Source: Campylobacteraceae bacterium
Lineage (GTDB): Bacteria; Campylobacterota; Campylobacteria; Campylobacterales; Arcobacteraceae
Assembly (NCBI GenBank): GCA_013373175.1
Contig: JABXII010000014.1
Span: 62,001-126,000, forward strand
DNA length: 64,000 bases
Direction: 5' to 3'
Shown: positions 8,655-16,833 of the stretch, one piece after another
Numbering within the stretch: the first letter of the stretch is position 1
Layout: each line of letters opens with the position of its first letter
The notes under the pieces: generated by a model
Seen by the model: only the letters and a program-made list of their open reading frames with translations
What the model was told of the DNA's origin: nothing
Databases searched by the model: none
Position numbers and translations under genes: made by a program

Positions 8655-9095
8655 TTAGTAGGCAATAACTCCAATATAGCCATCAACTTGTCTTTCTATT
8701 AACTCTACAATTCCTGCTTGAACAAAACTTGCATCATCAATAAAATCATCTTCTGTCCAATTCATTGTTTCCATAGTATTTTTACAAACTATAAATTCAA
8801 CATCATACTCAACTAAAGACTTAATTCTTTTAAGAGTTGCTGCATCATAATCTTTCTTTAAAGCTCTTACCCCATTTCCATAAGCAATAACTACTACTTT
8901 TAGTGATTCAGCTGGGTACTCTTTTAAAATGTTATAAATAGTACTAAGATTATGGTTGACTTTAGTTAAATCTGAATCATAAAGTTGAATAGCTACTTTT
9001 CTTGGTTCATCAAATGTTGGATGTGGTTCACTAAATTCTGATTTACCAAATAAAAATAGTGCAGTTGCAAACATTAAAATAAAAATTTTTTTCAT
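8655..9095 (-). CDS. Periplasmic DsrE-family protein
   Basis: 146 residues with an N-terminal signal peptide (about 17 residues). The rest matches the DsrE/DsrF-like fold: KVAIQLYDSD strand, VVVIAYGNGVRAL, and a conserved Cys in EFIVCKNTM at the position where DsrE-type proteins carry sulfur. It is exported, unlike the cytoplasmic DsrEFH complex, and lies in a run with MOSC and cytochrome-thioredoxin genes just after soxB. A role in handling sulfane sulfur in the periplasm is a reasonable inference but not shown. Confidence 0.72.
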   Translation of the reverse strand: MKKIFILMFATALFLFGKSEFSEPHPTFDEPRKVAIQLYDSDLTKVNHNLSTIYNILKEYPAESLKVVVIAYGNGVRALKKDYDAATLKRIKSLVEYDVEFIVCKNTMETMNWTEDDFIDDASFVQAGIVELIERQVDGYIGVIAY

Positions 9096-9105
9096 TAAAT
9101 ATCCT

Positions 9106-9546
9106 TTATATTAATTCTACAGAGTCATTTGTTTTAATAACTCCACCATTTATAATAGTACAATAAATACCTCTACAATCTTTAACGATAAATGGTAGTT
9201 TCTTACCAAATACAGATAAATGATTACAAATGGTACAATTTTCAGTTATTTTTATAACTGCTTTGCCTATTTTAAAAGTTGTTCCTACACTATAATCATG
9301 TGGATTAAAATCTAATAAAATATTTTCTCCTAGACTTCCAGCTTCAATAGTAATTCCTTCTTTTGAAGATATATCATAACTATATTGTCCTACAATCATT
9401 ACTGTTTTTTTTAAATCTTTTCCAGCAAACTTATCTTCTTCTATTCCAAAGCCTTCAATAAGATTTAAACTAGTAACTTCTGGTCTAGGAAGTTGGCTAT
9501 CACCTTTTTTGGCACTAAAAGTGCCTAATACTTTACCTATAATCAT
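9106..9546 (-). CDS. MOSC-domain protein
   Basis: A short MOSC-domain protein of 146 residues. The family motifs are visible: GIEEDKFAG near 30-40, GQYSYD, SLGENIL and a conserved Cys pair near the C-terminal third in ENCTICNHL. MOSC domains are the C-terminal module of molybdenum-cofactor sulfurases and occur alone in many bacteria, where they bind Mo cofactor or sulfane sulfur. Its place 4 nt after the cytochrome-thioredoxin gene and near soxC/moeA suits either role. No signal peptide is visible, so it is probably cytoplasmic. Confidence 0.78.
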   Translation of the reverse strand: MIIGKVLGTFSAKKGDSQLPRPEVTSLNLIEGFGIEEDKFAGKDLKKTVMIVGQYSYDISSKEGITIEAGSLGENILLDFNPHDYSVGTTFKIGKAVIKITENCTICNHLSVFGKKLPFIVKDCRGIYCTIINGGVIKTNDSVELI

Positions 9547-9550
9547 AAAA

Positions 9551-10351
9551 CTATAAATTCTCTTTTAATATCTGTAAATAATCACCTTTAACCCAAGCTC
9601 CAGGATAAGTATTTAATAACTCTCCTCCTGAAGTTAACACAAAAAATGTTGGAGTCATACCTTTAAAGTGCTTTTTTAAGCCAAAAGGTAATTTTATATA
9701 ATCTACATCAACTTTTAAGAAGATATAATCTTCAGCCATAATATCTTTAACATCTTGCTTGCTTAATACTTCTCTTTCCATCTTCTTACAAAAGTAACAT
9801 GTTTTTGAAGTAGCATAAACAATTATATGTTTACCTTCACTTTGCGCTTCTTTTAAAATCTCTTTTTCATCATAGTTAGAGCTTAGAACTTTATTTGCTT
9901 TTGGCATATTTTTAAGTCTATCTTGTTTATATCCCATGAAATATTGGGCTAAAAGCTCTGCTTCCTCTTCTGTAATTTTAAGAGGTTCTTTCTTTTTATA
10001 ATACTTTAAGGCAGATTGATCACAAATACTATTGTTTATATCTGGATTTGCTAAATAGTTTTTTAAATACTCTTCAATCTCTATTAGTCTCATTTCTTTA
10101 TCATCTGGGTCACCAATTTTTCTGCTACTATCGATAATAGCCCATGCAAGCATGTTTTCAGTTGGTATTTCTAGATTTAATAATTGATTATTTCTTTCAT
10201 AAAAATTCTCTTTTAATTTTTTAAATGAAATATACCCCTTATGACACTGGGCACATTTTTGTTCAAAAAGCTTTTTACCTTCTTTAAAGTCTGCAAATAA
10301 ATTTGTAGATATTAAACAGGCAAATAGAATTATAAAGGCCTTTTTAATCAT
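9551..10351 (-). CDS. Periplasmic cytochrome c-thioredoxin fusion (SoxW-like)
   Basis: About 266 residues from the ATG at 10351, which has AAGGA before it; a longer frame begins at 10411. A signal peptide (residues 1-20) is followed by a c-type heme motif CAQCH at 33-37 and, after a helical stretch, a thioredoxin-like domain with the redox pair CYFC at 185-188. SoxW proteins of sox clusters are periplasmic thioredoxins, so a role in reducing SoxYZ or another Sox disulfide is likely by context. The added heme domain is unusual and suggests electrons pass between heme and disulfide. It follows soxB after a terminator hairpin. Confidence 0.75.
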   Translation of the reverse strand: MIKKAFIILFACLISTNLFADFKEGKKLFEQKCAQCHKGYISFKKLKENFYERNNQLLNLEIPTENMLAWAIIDSSRKIGDPDDKEMRLIEIEEYLKNYLANPDINNSICDQSALKYYKKKEPLKITEEEAELLAQYFMGYKQDRLKNMPKANKVLSSNYDEKEILKEAQSEGKHIIVYATSKTCYFCKKMEREVLSKQDVKDIMAEDYIFLKVDVDYIKLPFGLKKHFKGMTPTFFVLTSGGELLNTYPGAWVKGDYLQILKENL

Positions 10352-10404
10352 TTTATATCCTTCTTTTGATTTATAAAATACTTTTTTAAATACTTTATAA
10401 ATCA

Positions 10405-10434
10405 AAAACATAAAGGAGTATTCCTTTATGTTTT
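10405..10434 (-). terminator. Terminator after soxB
   Basis: A 13-bp near-perfect stem (10405-10417 with 10422-10434) has a 4-nt loop, built around AAAGGA/TCCTTT. On the minus strand it is followed by T5, 13 nt after the soxB stop codon. It also reads as a hairpin on the plus strand, where only TTTT follows. Confidence 0.65.
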
Positions 10435-10446
10435 ATCATTTTGAAA

Positions 10447-12225
10447 CTATGAAACAATTCCAGGGTTACCTTTGATACCAACGATATCTGGAGTATCAAT
10501 TTTTAAGTTTGCAATATGTTTAACATTTTGTAAATATGTCTCTACAGTTTCCCAAACTGGCTCACCTGGTGATTTAGAACCAACAGTTGACCAACCTGCA
10601 ACTTTATAAGACTTATTTGCTTCAAGTTTATGTCCATTTTTAGTAAGTGTAATATCAGAAATTCTCTCACCAATCTTAGCAGTTGGATTAATTCTATAAG
10701 AAATTCCACCTGTTCTTACCATGTCTCCACCTTGTTGATAGAATGGGTCTTCATTGAATAAGTTATCTGCAACATCTTCTAAAATAAGTTTAATATCTTT
10801 ACCAGAAATATCTCTTGCATATGTTTCTGGATAAGTCATTGCTGTTTGAGTCATTAAATCATCAAAAGTAATGTCTTGACCTGGAATTACAGATGTACCC
10901 CATCTAAATCCAGGAGATAAAGAGATATCAGCACCTTTTACATCCATTAAAGCATCACAAATGATTTGGTCCCAAGAACCATTGAAGTTACCTCTTCTAA
11001 ATAGTGTTTGTTCAGTAGTTGCAATTACTCTATTTAAATCTTTTTTATATGGAGCTCTTACATCTTCAATATATTTTTTCATTTGTTTATCTTCAGGAAT
11101 TAAATCAGAGAAGATAGGTAATAATGTAAATTTAAAGTCTTTGATTTTTCCATTTTGAATATCTAAATCAAGAACATTTAAGAATTTACCATTTGAACCA
11201 GCATTACAAACATAAGTAACACCTTCTTCATTTTTAACAGGATATGCTTCAGGTACACCATCATGAGTGTGACCACCCATAATAAAGTCAATACCAGTTA
11301 CAACTTCTGCCATTTTTTTATCAGTATCATAACCATTGTGAGAAAGTACAATAACTGCATCTGGTTTTTCAGTTTCTCTTACTTCATCAACTAACTCTTG
11401 CATTCCTTCATCATTAATTGAGAATGACCAATCAGGAATAAATCTTTGTGGATTTGCAATAGTAGTATAAGGGAAAGCTTGACCAATAACTGCAACTCTT
11501 GCATTACCCATTTTTTTAATAGTATATGGTTTAAATGCATGTCCAGTATCTTCATCATAAGCTTGTTGTGCAATTTCCGTTTCATTGAATAATGCATCTT
11601 CTTTTACTTTAACGTTTTGTGCTAAGAATTCGGCATCTAACATTTTTACGTTATCTAAAACTTCTTGAGCTTTATATGTAAATTCCCAGTGTCCAACAGC
11701 AACATCAACACCTAATAAGTTCATAGCACCTACCATATCTTTACCTCTAGTGTAAAGTGCAGTTGCACTACCTTGCCAAGTATCTCCACCATCTAATAAT
11801 AAAGTTTTATCTTCACCAAAAGTTTTTCTTAAATAATCAACAACAGTTTTTATTTGAGCAAAACCACCAGTTCTACCCATTACTTTTGCATGTTTTTCAA
11901 AATCAACACAAGAGTATGCATAAGTTAATCTTTTATTATCTTTGATTCCATAATAATCTAAAAGTTTTTCTCCAACAATATGAGGAGGCTTACCGTAGTT
12001 ACCATAAAAACCTAAGTTAACACTTGGCTCTCTAAAATATACAGGAAGTAACTGTGCATGAGAGTCAGTCATATGCATAAATCTTGCATTACCAAATGGC
12101 TTTAACTTATAATAATCTTCCATTTTATTTGTATTTGTCATTCTTGTATGAGAGTTAGCAAATACAGGAGCAGCACCAAGTACTGCCATCATATAAACAA
12201 ACTCTCTTCTACTTAATTTACTCAT
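10447..12225 (-). CDS. soxB: Thiosulfohydrolase SoxB
   Basis: Periplasmic di-manganese enzyme that hydrolyses the terminal sulfate from the S-substituted SoxY swinging arm. At 592 residues it is of family length. An RR-containing signal (LSRREFVYMM) suggests Tat export. Metal-binding motifs of the 5'-nucleotidase/SoxB fold are present: MTDSHAQ at 52-58, LLDGGDTWQGS at 143-153, GHWEFTY at 178-184, and GGHTHDG further on. It is separated from the rest of the sox operon by a rhodanese gene, and a terminator at 12951-12970 stands before that gene, so soxB may be in a second transcript with the rhodanese. Confidence 0.95.
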   Translation of the reverse strand: MSKLSRREFVYMMAVLGAAPVFANSHTRMTNTNKMEDYYKLKPFGNARFMHMTDSHAQLLPVYFREPSVNLGFYGNYGKPPHIVGEKLLDYYGIKDNKRLTYAYSCVDFEKHAKVMGRTGGFAQIKTVVDYLRKTFGEDKTLLLDGGDTWQGSATALYTRGKDMVGAMNLLGVDVAVGHWEFTYKAQEVLDNVKMLDAEFLAQNVKVKEDALFNETEIAQQAYDEDTGHAFKPYTIKKMGNARVAVIGQAFPYTTIANPQRFIPDWSFSINDEGMQELVDEVRETEKPDAVIVLSHNGYDTDKKMAEVVTGIDFIMGGHTHDGVPEAYPVKNEEGVTYVCNAGSNGKFLNVLDLDIQNGKIKDFKFTLLPIFSDLIPEDKQMKKYIEDVRAPYKKDLNRVIATTEQTLFRRGNFNGSWDQIICDALMDVKGADISLSPGFRWGTSVIPGQDITFDDLMTQTAMTYPETYARDISGKDIKLILEDVADNLFNEDPFYQQGGDMVRTGGISYRINPTAKIGERISDITLTKNGHKLEANKSYKVAGWSTVGSKSPGEPVWETVETYLQNVKHIANLKIDTPDIVGIKGNPGIVS

Positions 12226-12263
12226 TTATAAATCCTCTTTTAATTTTTGACAACTTTTTAAAA

Positions 12264-12911
12264 CTATTTTCCACTTCCAACTACAGAGAATCCTAATGAA
12301 GTCCAAGCTTGCATTCCACCTCTATAGTATTTGATTTTTTCAGCTGGATATCCCATATTTAATAGTGAATATTTAGCTTTTTTAACCATTGCTGGTGTTT
12401 GTCCACACCAATAACCATTACAATATAAAACAACTGTTTTTGCTTCTGAAAAATCTAATTTCCCATTATTGTCTACAACACCCATTTCGTCTTCCATCCA
12501 CTCAATAGCAGTTGCTTTTTCATTGAAGTTTGTAAATGGTACATTGATTGAACCTGGAATTCTAAGTTTTGCATTCCATCCTGGTTTTCTTGAATCAATA
12601 ATTGCAATAGAATCATCTGTTTGAGCTTTTTTCATATAATCAATAAACTCTAACTCACCTACAGTTTCTACACCTTCTGCTATAATCATAGGTTGAGGCA
12701 TACCTCTATTTGTAGTATTATAAAGCTCAGAAATTTTATTTCCAGCTTTTTGGTTTCTCATTAAAGTAAACTTTTCACCATTTAAATTCATTTCAATAGA
12801 TTTAACACCCTTTGAAATAGGTACAAATTTTGAACTTCCCTCAGCCATAACTGATGTTGTACATACTGCAAAAATCGCAGAAGCTGTTAATAGTCTTTTT
12901 AAAATTGTCAT
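12264..12911 (-). CDS. Periplasmic rhodanese-domain protein (sox-linked, copy 2)
   Basis: 215 residues with a signal peptide ending near VMA (residue 23). The rhodanese domain spans about 85-212, with IIDSRKPGW at its start and the active loop YCNGYWCGQT. Cys164 is the expected catalytic residue and Cys169 a second thiol. It is placed between the sox lipoprotein and soxB, 38 nt before soxB, so it is probably co-transcribed with soxB. Its partner at 5875-6555 shares the loop and the GGM-W ending. A role in moving sulfane sulfur to or from Sox carriers is inferred from position. Confidence 0.82.
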   Translation of the reverse strand: MTILKRLLTASAIFAVCTTSVMAEGSSKFVPISKGVKSIEMNLNGEKFTLMRNQKAGNKISELYNTTNRGMPQPMIIAEGVETVGELEFIDYMKKAQTDDSIAIIDSRKPGWNAKLRIPGSINVPFTNFNEKATAIEWMEDEMGVVDNNGKLDFSEAKTVVLYCNGYWCGQTPAMVKKAKYSLLNMGYPAEKIKYYRGGMQAWTSLGFSVVGSGK

Positions 12912-12950
12912 CTCTTCTCCTAGTCTCTTTTTTTATTTTAAAGAAAAAAA

Positions 12951-12970
12951 GCCAAGGTGTTATCCTTGAC
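12951..12970. terminator. Bidirectional terminator inside the sox region
   Basis: GCCAAGG at 12951-12957 pairs with CCTTGAC at 12964-12970 (one G-T pair), with a 6-nt loop. T7 follows on the minus strand and T5 on the plus strand. It lies between the sox lipoprotein stop and the rhodanese start, so part of the transcripts from soxC probably end here. Confidence 0.65.
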
Positions 12971-13000
12971 TTTTTAAATTATTTCTAATTATTTGATTAA

Positions 13001-13438
13001 TTAGTATTTGAAACCATCTCCAGGAACTGCAAGTCTCCAAGTAGATTTAGCTTCATATGCTTGACTTAATGCTGCAATACCAAATTTACAAGCTCTTGTT
13101 GCTGCAAAATCAATTGGTAATACAGTCTTAGATTTTTTACCTTTAAAAGTTTTAGGATTAACTTCTTTTGCACCTGATTTAATACCCTCTTCTACAGCGA
13201 TAATTAAATCAGAGTTATTAACACCTAGTCTTCTAAACTCTAACTTATTTGCTTTAGCAGCTTCGTTATAAACTTTTGCTGTTGCTAAAACTTTTTCAAT
13301 ACCATTTTTTTCTACACTACAAAGAGCTTTTTCGTCAACTTTTGCTGCACTTTGAGGAGTTGGTGCATTTCCTGTACAAGCTGTAAAAACTATAGCTGTA
13401 GTTGCTGCAATTGATAAATTTAATAATAATTTTCTCAT
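13001..13438 (-). CDS. Sox-cluster lipoprotein, possibly a SoxAX-binding protein
   Basis: 145 residues with a lipoprotein signal (VFTAC, lipid-bearing Cys at 21) and only two further Cys. The product ends in a WRLAVPGDGFKY tail. It directly follows soxA, 13 nt after its stop. Small proteins next to soxA in other sox clusters (SoxK/SAXB) bind the SoxAX cytochrome. The position fits, but I cannot confirm homology, so this is a guess. The start at 13438 is preferred over 13444 because TAGGAG then has a proper spacing. Confidence 0.7.
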   Translation of the reverse strand: MRKLLLNLSIAATTAIVFTACTGNAPTPQSAAKVDEKALCSVEKNGIEKVLATAKVYNEAAKANKLEFRRLGVNNSDLIIAVEEGIKSGAKEVNPKTFKGKKSKTVLPIDFAATRACKFGIAALSQAYEAKSTWRLAVPGDGFKY

Positions 13439-13451
13439 AACCATCTCCTAC

Positions 13452-14390
13452 TTACTTTCTAATATCTGGACCATCAATTTTAAGTCCATTACTCATATAA
13501 GACATAAAGAATAAAAGTTCTCTCATCTCTTTATCTTCAGCTTTTGGTGGAACTTGACCTTGATCTTTTACACATCCACTCATTCTTCTTTCTAATGTAC
13601 CTAAACCATCATTGTTAGCACTTGCTGCTCCCCATTTTAATCTATAAACTGGGAAATGTGTAGTTTGTCCTAATAATTGAGATAAAGACTCGTTTCTAAC
13701 TCTAAGAGCTGCACCTTGAACGTGACATTCTGCACAGTTAAGTTTTAAATAACCTTTTTGGCTGTAGTAATACTCTTTTCCTCTTTCATAAGCAGCTGCT
13801 GCATCAGCACTTTCAATTTTAGTATTTACAACTTTTTCTTCATCTTTTGCCGAAGAAACAAAGAATGCTTGAACGTGAGCCATCTTACCTTTTTTAGTAT
13901 TCCATTTCTTTTCGCCATTATTTGTTCTACACTCATTAATAGCTACAGTTAATGTCATTACTTCTTTTCTATCTTCATCAAAGTAAGGGTATTTTGAACC
14001 TGCTTCTACTGGGTCAGGGAAACATGTAGCAAGTGATTTACCATTTGCAAATCTTTCTTCATAAAGTTTTTCACCATTTTCAATAAACTCTTCATATGGA
14101 GGAAATTCATTAATCTCTTCATATGATACTTTACCATTTTTAGAGAAAGCATAATTTCCAATAGCAAAGTCTTCATGCTTAAGTCCACTGATAATGTTGT
14201 TTTTTAACTCATCATCTGTAGAATAAGGGAAAAAAGTAGCTCTATTTTTCTCTGGATTTTCAAACTTTGCTTCAAAGTAATTAATTAAAGCAAGTCTATC
14301 TTTTTCAGCTTGTGCATTAAAGTCTGCTGCATTTAAAGTACATACAGTAAGAGCAGTTAATACAGTCGTTTTAGCAATTTTTAATAACAT
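13452..14390 (-). CDS. soxA: Monoheme cytochrome c SoxA
   Basis: Subunit of the SoxAX complex, which links thiosulfate oxidatively to the SoxY cysteine. 312 residues with a signal peptide ending near residue 22. Only one CXXCH motif is present, CAECH at 219-223, so the N-terminal heme found in diheme SoxA is absent; its place holds Cys123 and Cys154, a likely disulfide. Cys273 in RRMSGCV is the expected cysteine (persulfide) heme ligand and active-site residue. AAGGAG lies 6 nt before the ATG. A hairpin separates it from soxZ. Confidence 0.93.
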   Translation of the reverse strand: MLLKIAKTTVLTALTVCTLNAADFNAQAEKDRLALINYFEAKFENPEKNRATFFPYSTDDELKNNIISGLKHEDFAIGNYAFSKNGKVSYEEINEFPPYEEFIENGEKLYEERFANGKSLATCFPDPVEAGSKYPYFDEDRKEVMTLTVAINECRTNNGEKKWNTKKGKMAHVQAFFVSSAKDEEKVVNTKIESADAAAAYERGKEYYYSQKGYLKLNCAECHVQGAALRVRNESLSQLLGQTTHFPVYRLKWGAASANNDGLGTLERRMSGCVKDQGQVPPKAEDKEMRELLFFMSYMSNGLKIDGPDIRK

Positions 14391-14408
14391 ACATATCTCC
14401 TTATAAGA

Positions 14409-14432
14409 TTAATCACTCAAAAGAGTGATTAA
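14409..14432 (-). repeat. Intercistronic hairpin between soxZ and soxA
   Basis: TTAATCACTC at 14409-14418 and GAGTGATTAA at 14423-14432 form a perfect 10-bp stem with a 4-nt loop. It follows the soxZ stop directly and lies about 6 nt before the soxA Shine-Dalgarno. No T run follows on the minus strand, so it looks like an RNA processing or stability element rather than a full terminator. Confidence 0.6.
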
Positions 14433-14750
14433 TTATTTAATTTTCTTTGAATCTTCTCTTGTGTTACCTTTTAAATCAACCCAAGAAAACACCAATTCAT
14501 CACCTTTTTTAGCTCCAACTGCATCTGCATTGAATTTAAATTTCATATAAGGGTTCTTAGATAAAAATTGACTTGTTGATACTTCATAAACAATTTTATC
14601 ATTAACTTTTGCTACAACATATGTAATGAAGTTAGCTTCTTTTTTTGCTCTTTCAGCTTCTTGGTAACTTAGGTTTGCGTGGTTAGCAAGAGCTTTAACA
14701 GTTACTACACCTTTTTTTAACTTTGCTTTGATTCTAGTTTTTTTAGCCAT
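14433..14750 (-). CDS. soxZ: Sulfur-carrier partner SoxZ
   Basis: 105 residues, normal for SoxZ. It forms the heterodimer with SoxY that carries the substrate. The sequence shows the immunoglobulin-like beta-rich SoxZ pattern, with SKNPYMKFKF and ELVFSWVDLKGN near the end. It has no signal peptide, as expected, since SoxZ is exported by hitch-hiking with the Tat substrate SoxY. It follows soxY after 66 nt. AAGGAA precedes the ATG. Confidence 0.93.
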   Translation of the reverse strand: MAKKTRIKAKLKKGVVTVKALANHANLSYQEAERAKKEANFITYVVAKVNDKIVYEVSTSQFLSKNPYMKFKFNADAVGAKKGDELVFSWVDLKGNTREDSKKIK

Positions 14751-14816
14751 TATAAATTCCTTTTATATATCTTTTATTTTTAAAATTTCTTTTCTTTATA
14801 ATTTAGTTGAACTAAA

Positions 14817-15269
14817 TCAACCACCACAACCACCAATAGTTACTTTAACTTCTTTTGCATCAGAATATAATTTTCCATTTTCTTCTACAATTGCAGTTAC
14901 ATTACCAGTTTTAGCCATTTTAATTCTTACAGAATAATCAATAATTCCACCTTCTGGAACTGTAAATACTGCAACTAAAGTTTCTGGGTTAGCATCTTGT
15001 AAGATTGCTACTTTAGAACCTGCTAATTTAGATGAAACTGTTACAGGAATAACTGCACCATTTTCAGCAATATCTGGAGCTTTTAATTTTACTTTACCTT
15101 TAGTTGTTTTACTAGTACCAAAGATTTCTTGAATTGCTGCATCTACTTTATCAGTTGTCCAAGCTTTTGGCTTTTCTTTTCTAAAATCAACAGCGCTTAA
15201 TGTAGAAGGAGCCATTGATACTGCTAGTGCACCTAAACCTAAACCTAAAAAATTTCTTCTATTTATCAT
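14817..15269 (-). CDS. soxY: Sulfur-carrier protein SoxY
   Basis: 150 residues. The C-terminus ends in GGCGG, the swinging arm whose cysteine carries the sulfur substrate through the Sox cycle. The N-terminus has a twin-arginine signal (INRRNFLGLG) with an alanine-rich hydrophobic stretch and cleavage near LSA. The middle is a beta-rich SoxY domain. It lies between soxX and soxZ in the same direction. AAGGATAG precedes the ATG. All features are those of a functional SoxY. Confidence 0.96.
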   Translation of the reverse strand: MINRRNFLGLGLGALAVSMAPSTLSAVDFRKEKPKAWTTDKVDAAIQEIFGTSKTTKGKVKLKAPDIAENGAVIPVTVSSKLAGSKVAILQDANPETLVAVFTVPEGGIIDYSVRIKMAKTGNVTAIVEENGKLYSDAKEVKVTIGGCGG

Positions 15270-15286
15270 AATCTATCCTTTTATAA

Positions 15287-15643
15287 TTATTTAATTGTTT
15301 TTAAGTAAGCTACAACAGCTTTAATTTGGTCATCACTTAACCAACCAGTTTTACCAAATGCTGGCATTGAAGTGTTTGTAATACCTTTTGCTTCATAAAT
15401 ATTATATACAATATCATAAAGTACTTCTTCTGGATAATATTGTAAGCCACTTAATTTTGGTCCCATACTTCCTGGTCCGTTAATATTCTTACCATTTGCA
15501 TCGTGACATGCTAAACAATTACCTAAATTCTTAGTATTAAAAATTTTCTCACCTTTTTTAACTAGTTCTGCATCTGCAAAAGAACTAGAAAAAGACAATC
15601 CACAAATAGCCGAAGCTATAAGTAACTTTTTGATTAATTTCAT
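15287..15643 (-). CDS. soxX: Monoheme cytochrome c SoxX
   Basis: 118 residues with a signal peptide ending near SFA (23). The class I cytochrome c fold shows CLACH at 43-47 and a likely axial Met in SMPAFG near residue 95. It pairs with SoxA. It starts 11 nt after soxD and lies before soxY, so the order is soxC-D-X-Y-Z-A. GGAG precedes the ATG at a normal distance. Confidence 0.93.
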   Translation of the reverse strand: MKLIKKLLIASAICGLSFSSSFADAELVKKGEKIFNTKNLGNCLACHDANGKNINGPGSMGPKLSGLQYYPEEVLYDIVYNIYEAKGITNTSMPAFGKTGWLSDDQIKAVVAYLKTIK

Positions 15644-15654
15644 TGCTTTCTCCT

Positions 15655-16833
15655 TTATTTACTAGAGTTAATCATATAATCAACTACTTCTTTAAATTCT
15701 TCGTCTGAAAGATCCATTGCTCCACCTTTAGGAGGCATCGCATTTATACCATTTATTGCATTAGCATAAACTGCATCCATTCCTTTAGCAACAACAGCAG
15801 ACCAAGCTTCTTTATCACCTAATACAGGAGCACCAATTGCTTCATTAGCATGACAAGCAGCACAATATGTTTCATATGTACTTGCAGCTTTAGAATTTGC
15901 CGCTGAATCTGACCCTTGAACCTTCCATGATCTTTCTGTAGATGCTGGAGGATTAAAGTCGTTTAGCTCATTCTTAATTTTAAGAACAGGAACTTCACCC
16001 TTAACACAATCAGTCATACATCTTTCACCCGTTCCATAATTTTTTGGGTTACTTAAGTATGCTTTCATGTTTCTTACACCTTGCTTAGGATCTTCAGGTG
16101 TATTTACTTCTGGATAAAAACCATTTTCATTTGGCATTTTAATCTTTAAGAATTTTTCTCTATCAAGAACATACTCTTCATCTAACTCTTCACCATCAAT
16201 TTCAACACCATTTTCCATTAGTAAGTATGCAACTAATGCATATGTTTCACTATTTGATAATGATTTTGGATGAGGGAAAGGCATAGCATCTTGAATATAC
16301 CAGAAAAGTGTACTAGCATAAGGCCAATATGTTCCAATCACTTTTGTTGGAGGTTCAACACCTGGATTTTCATCCGCAGGATTTAATAACTGATTTGTTA
16401 ATGTTTTTGTTGATGCACTTCCAGCTGATAATCTAGGGTAACCTTTGCCACCAATACCAAACTCTCCGTGACACATTGCACATTGTGAATCATAAAGTTC
16501 ATTACCCCACTCTACAGAACCTTCTGCTTTTTTAGGGTTTCCATCTTCATCTAATACAACTTTTCCATGTTTCATATCATATTTTGGTAATCCAGTACCA
16601 TCTGGCATTGCATCTTTATTCCAAGCTGCAATTTCAGTAGGAGTAGCTTCTCTACCAAAGTTAAATTTTTTAATACCTTGAGTATTTACATGATATTGTG
16701 TGTATTTACCGTCTTTTACTTTATATTTTACTGCACCGTCAACTGCTCTTTCAAAGTCTCCGCTAGAAGTACAACCTGAGATTAATAAACCTACTGTTAC
16801 AACACTTGCAGCTAATAAAGATTTCTTAAGCAT
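15655..16833 (-). CDS. soxD: Diheme cytochrome c subunit SoxD of sulfane dehydrogenase
   Basis: 392 residues from the ATG at 16833, which overlaps the end of soxC by 8 nt. Two heme motifs are present: CAMCH at 118-122 and CAACH at 324-328. It accepts electrons from the molybdenum centre of SoxC during oxidation of the sulfane sulfur on SoxY. The N-terminus is a lipoprotein signal (LLISGC, Cys21), so this SoxD is probably membrane-anchored. The pair CMTDC near residue 270 is not a heme site. The order soxC-soxD ahead of soxXYZA differs from the usual position after soxB. Confidence 0.92.
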   Translation of the reverse strand: MLKKSLLAASVVTVGLLISGCTSSGDFERAVDGAVKYKVKDGKYTQYHVNTQGIKKFNFGREATPTEIAAWNKDAMPDGTGLPKYDMKHGKVVLDEDGNPKKAEGSVEWGNELYDSQCAMCHGEFGIGGKGYPRLSAGSASTKTLTNQLLNPADENPGVEPPTKVIGTYWPYASTLFWYIQDAMPFPHPKSLSNSETYALVAYLLMENGVEIDGEELDEEYVLDREKFLKIKMPNENGFYPEVNTPEDPKQGVRNMKAYLSNPKNYGTGERCMTDCVKGEVPVLKIKNELNDFNPPASTERSWKVQGSDSAANSKAASTYETYCAACHANEAIGAPVLGDKEAWSAVVAKGMDAVYANAINGINAMPPKGGAMDLSDEEFKEVVDYMINSSK

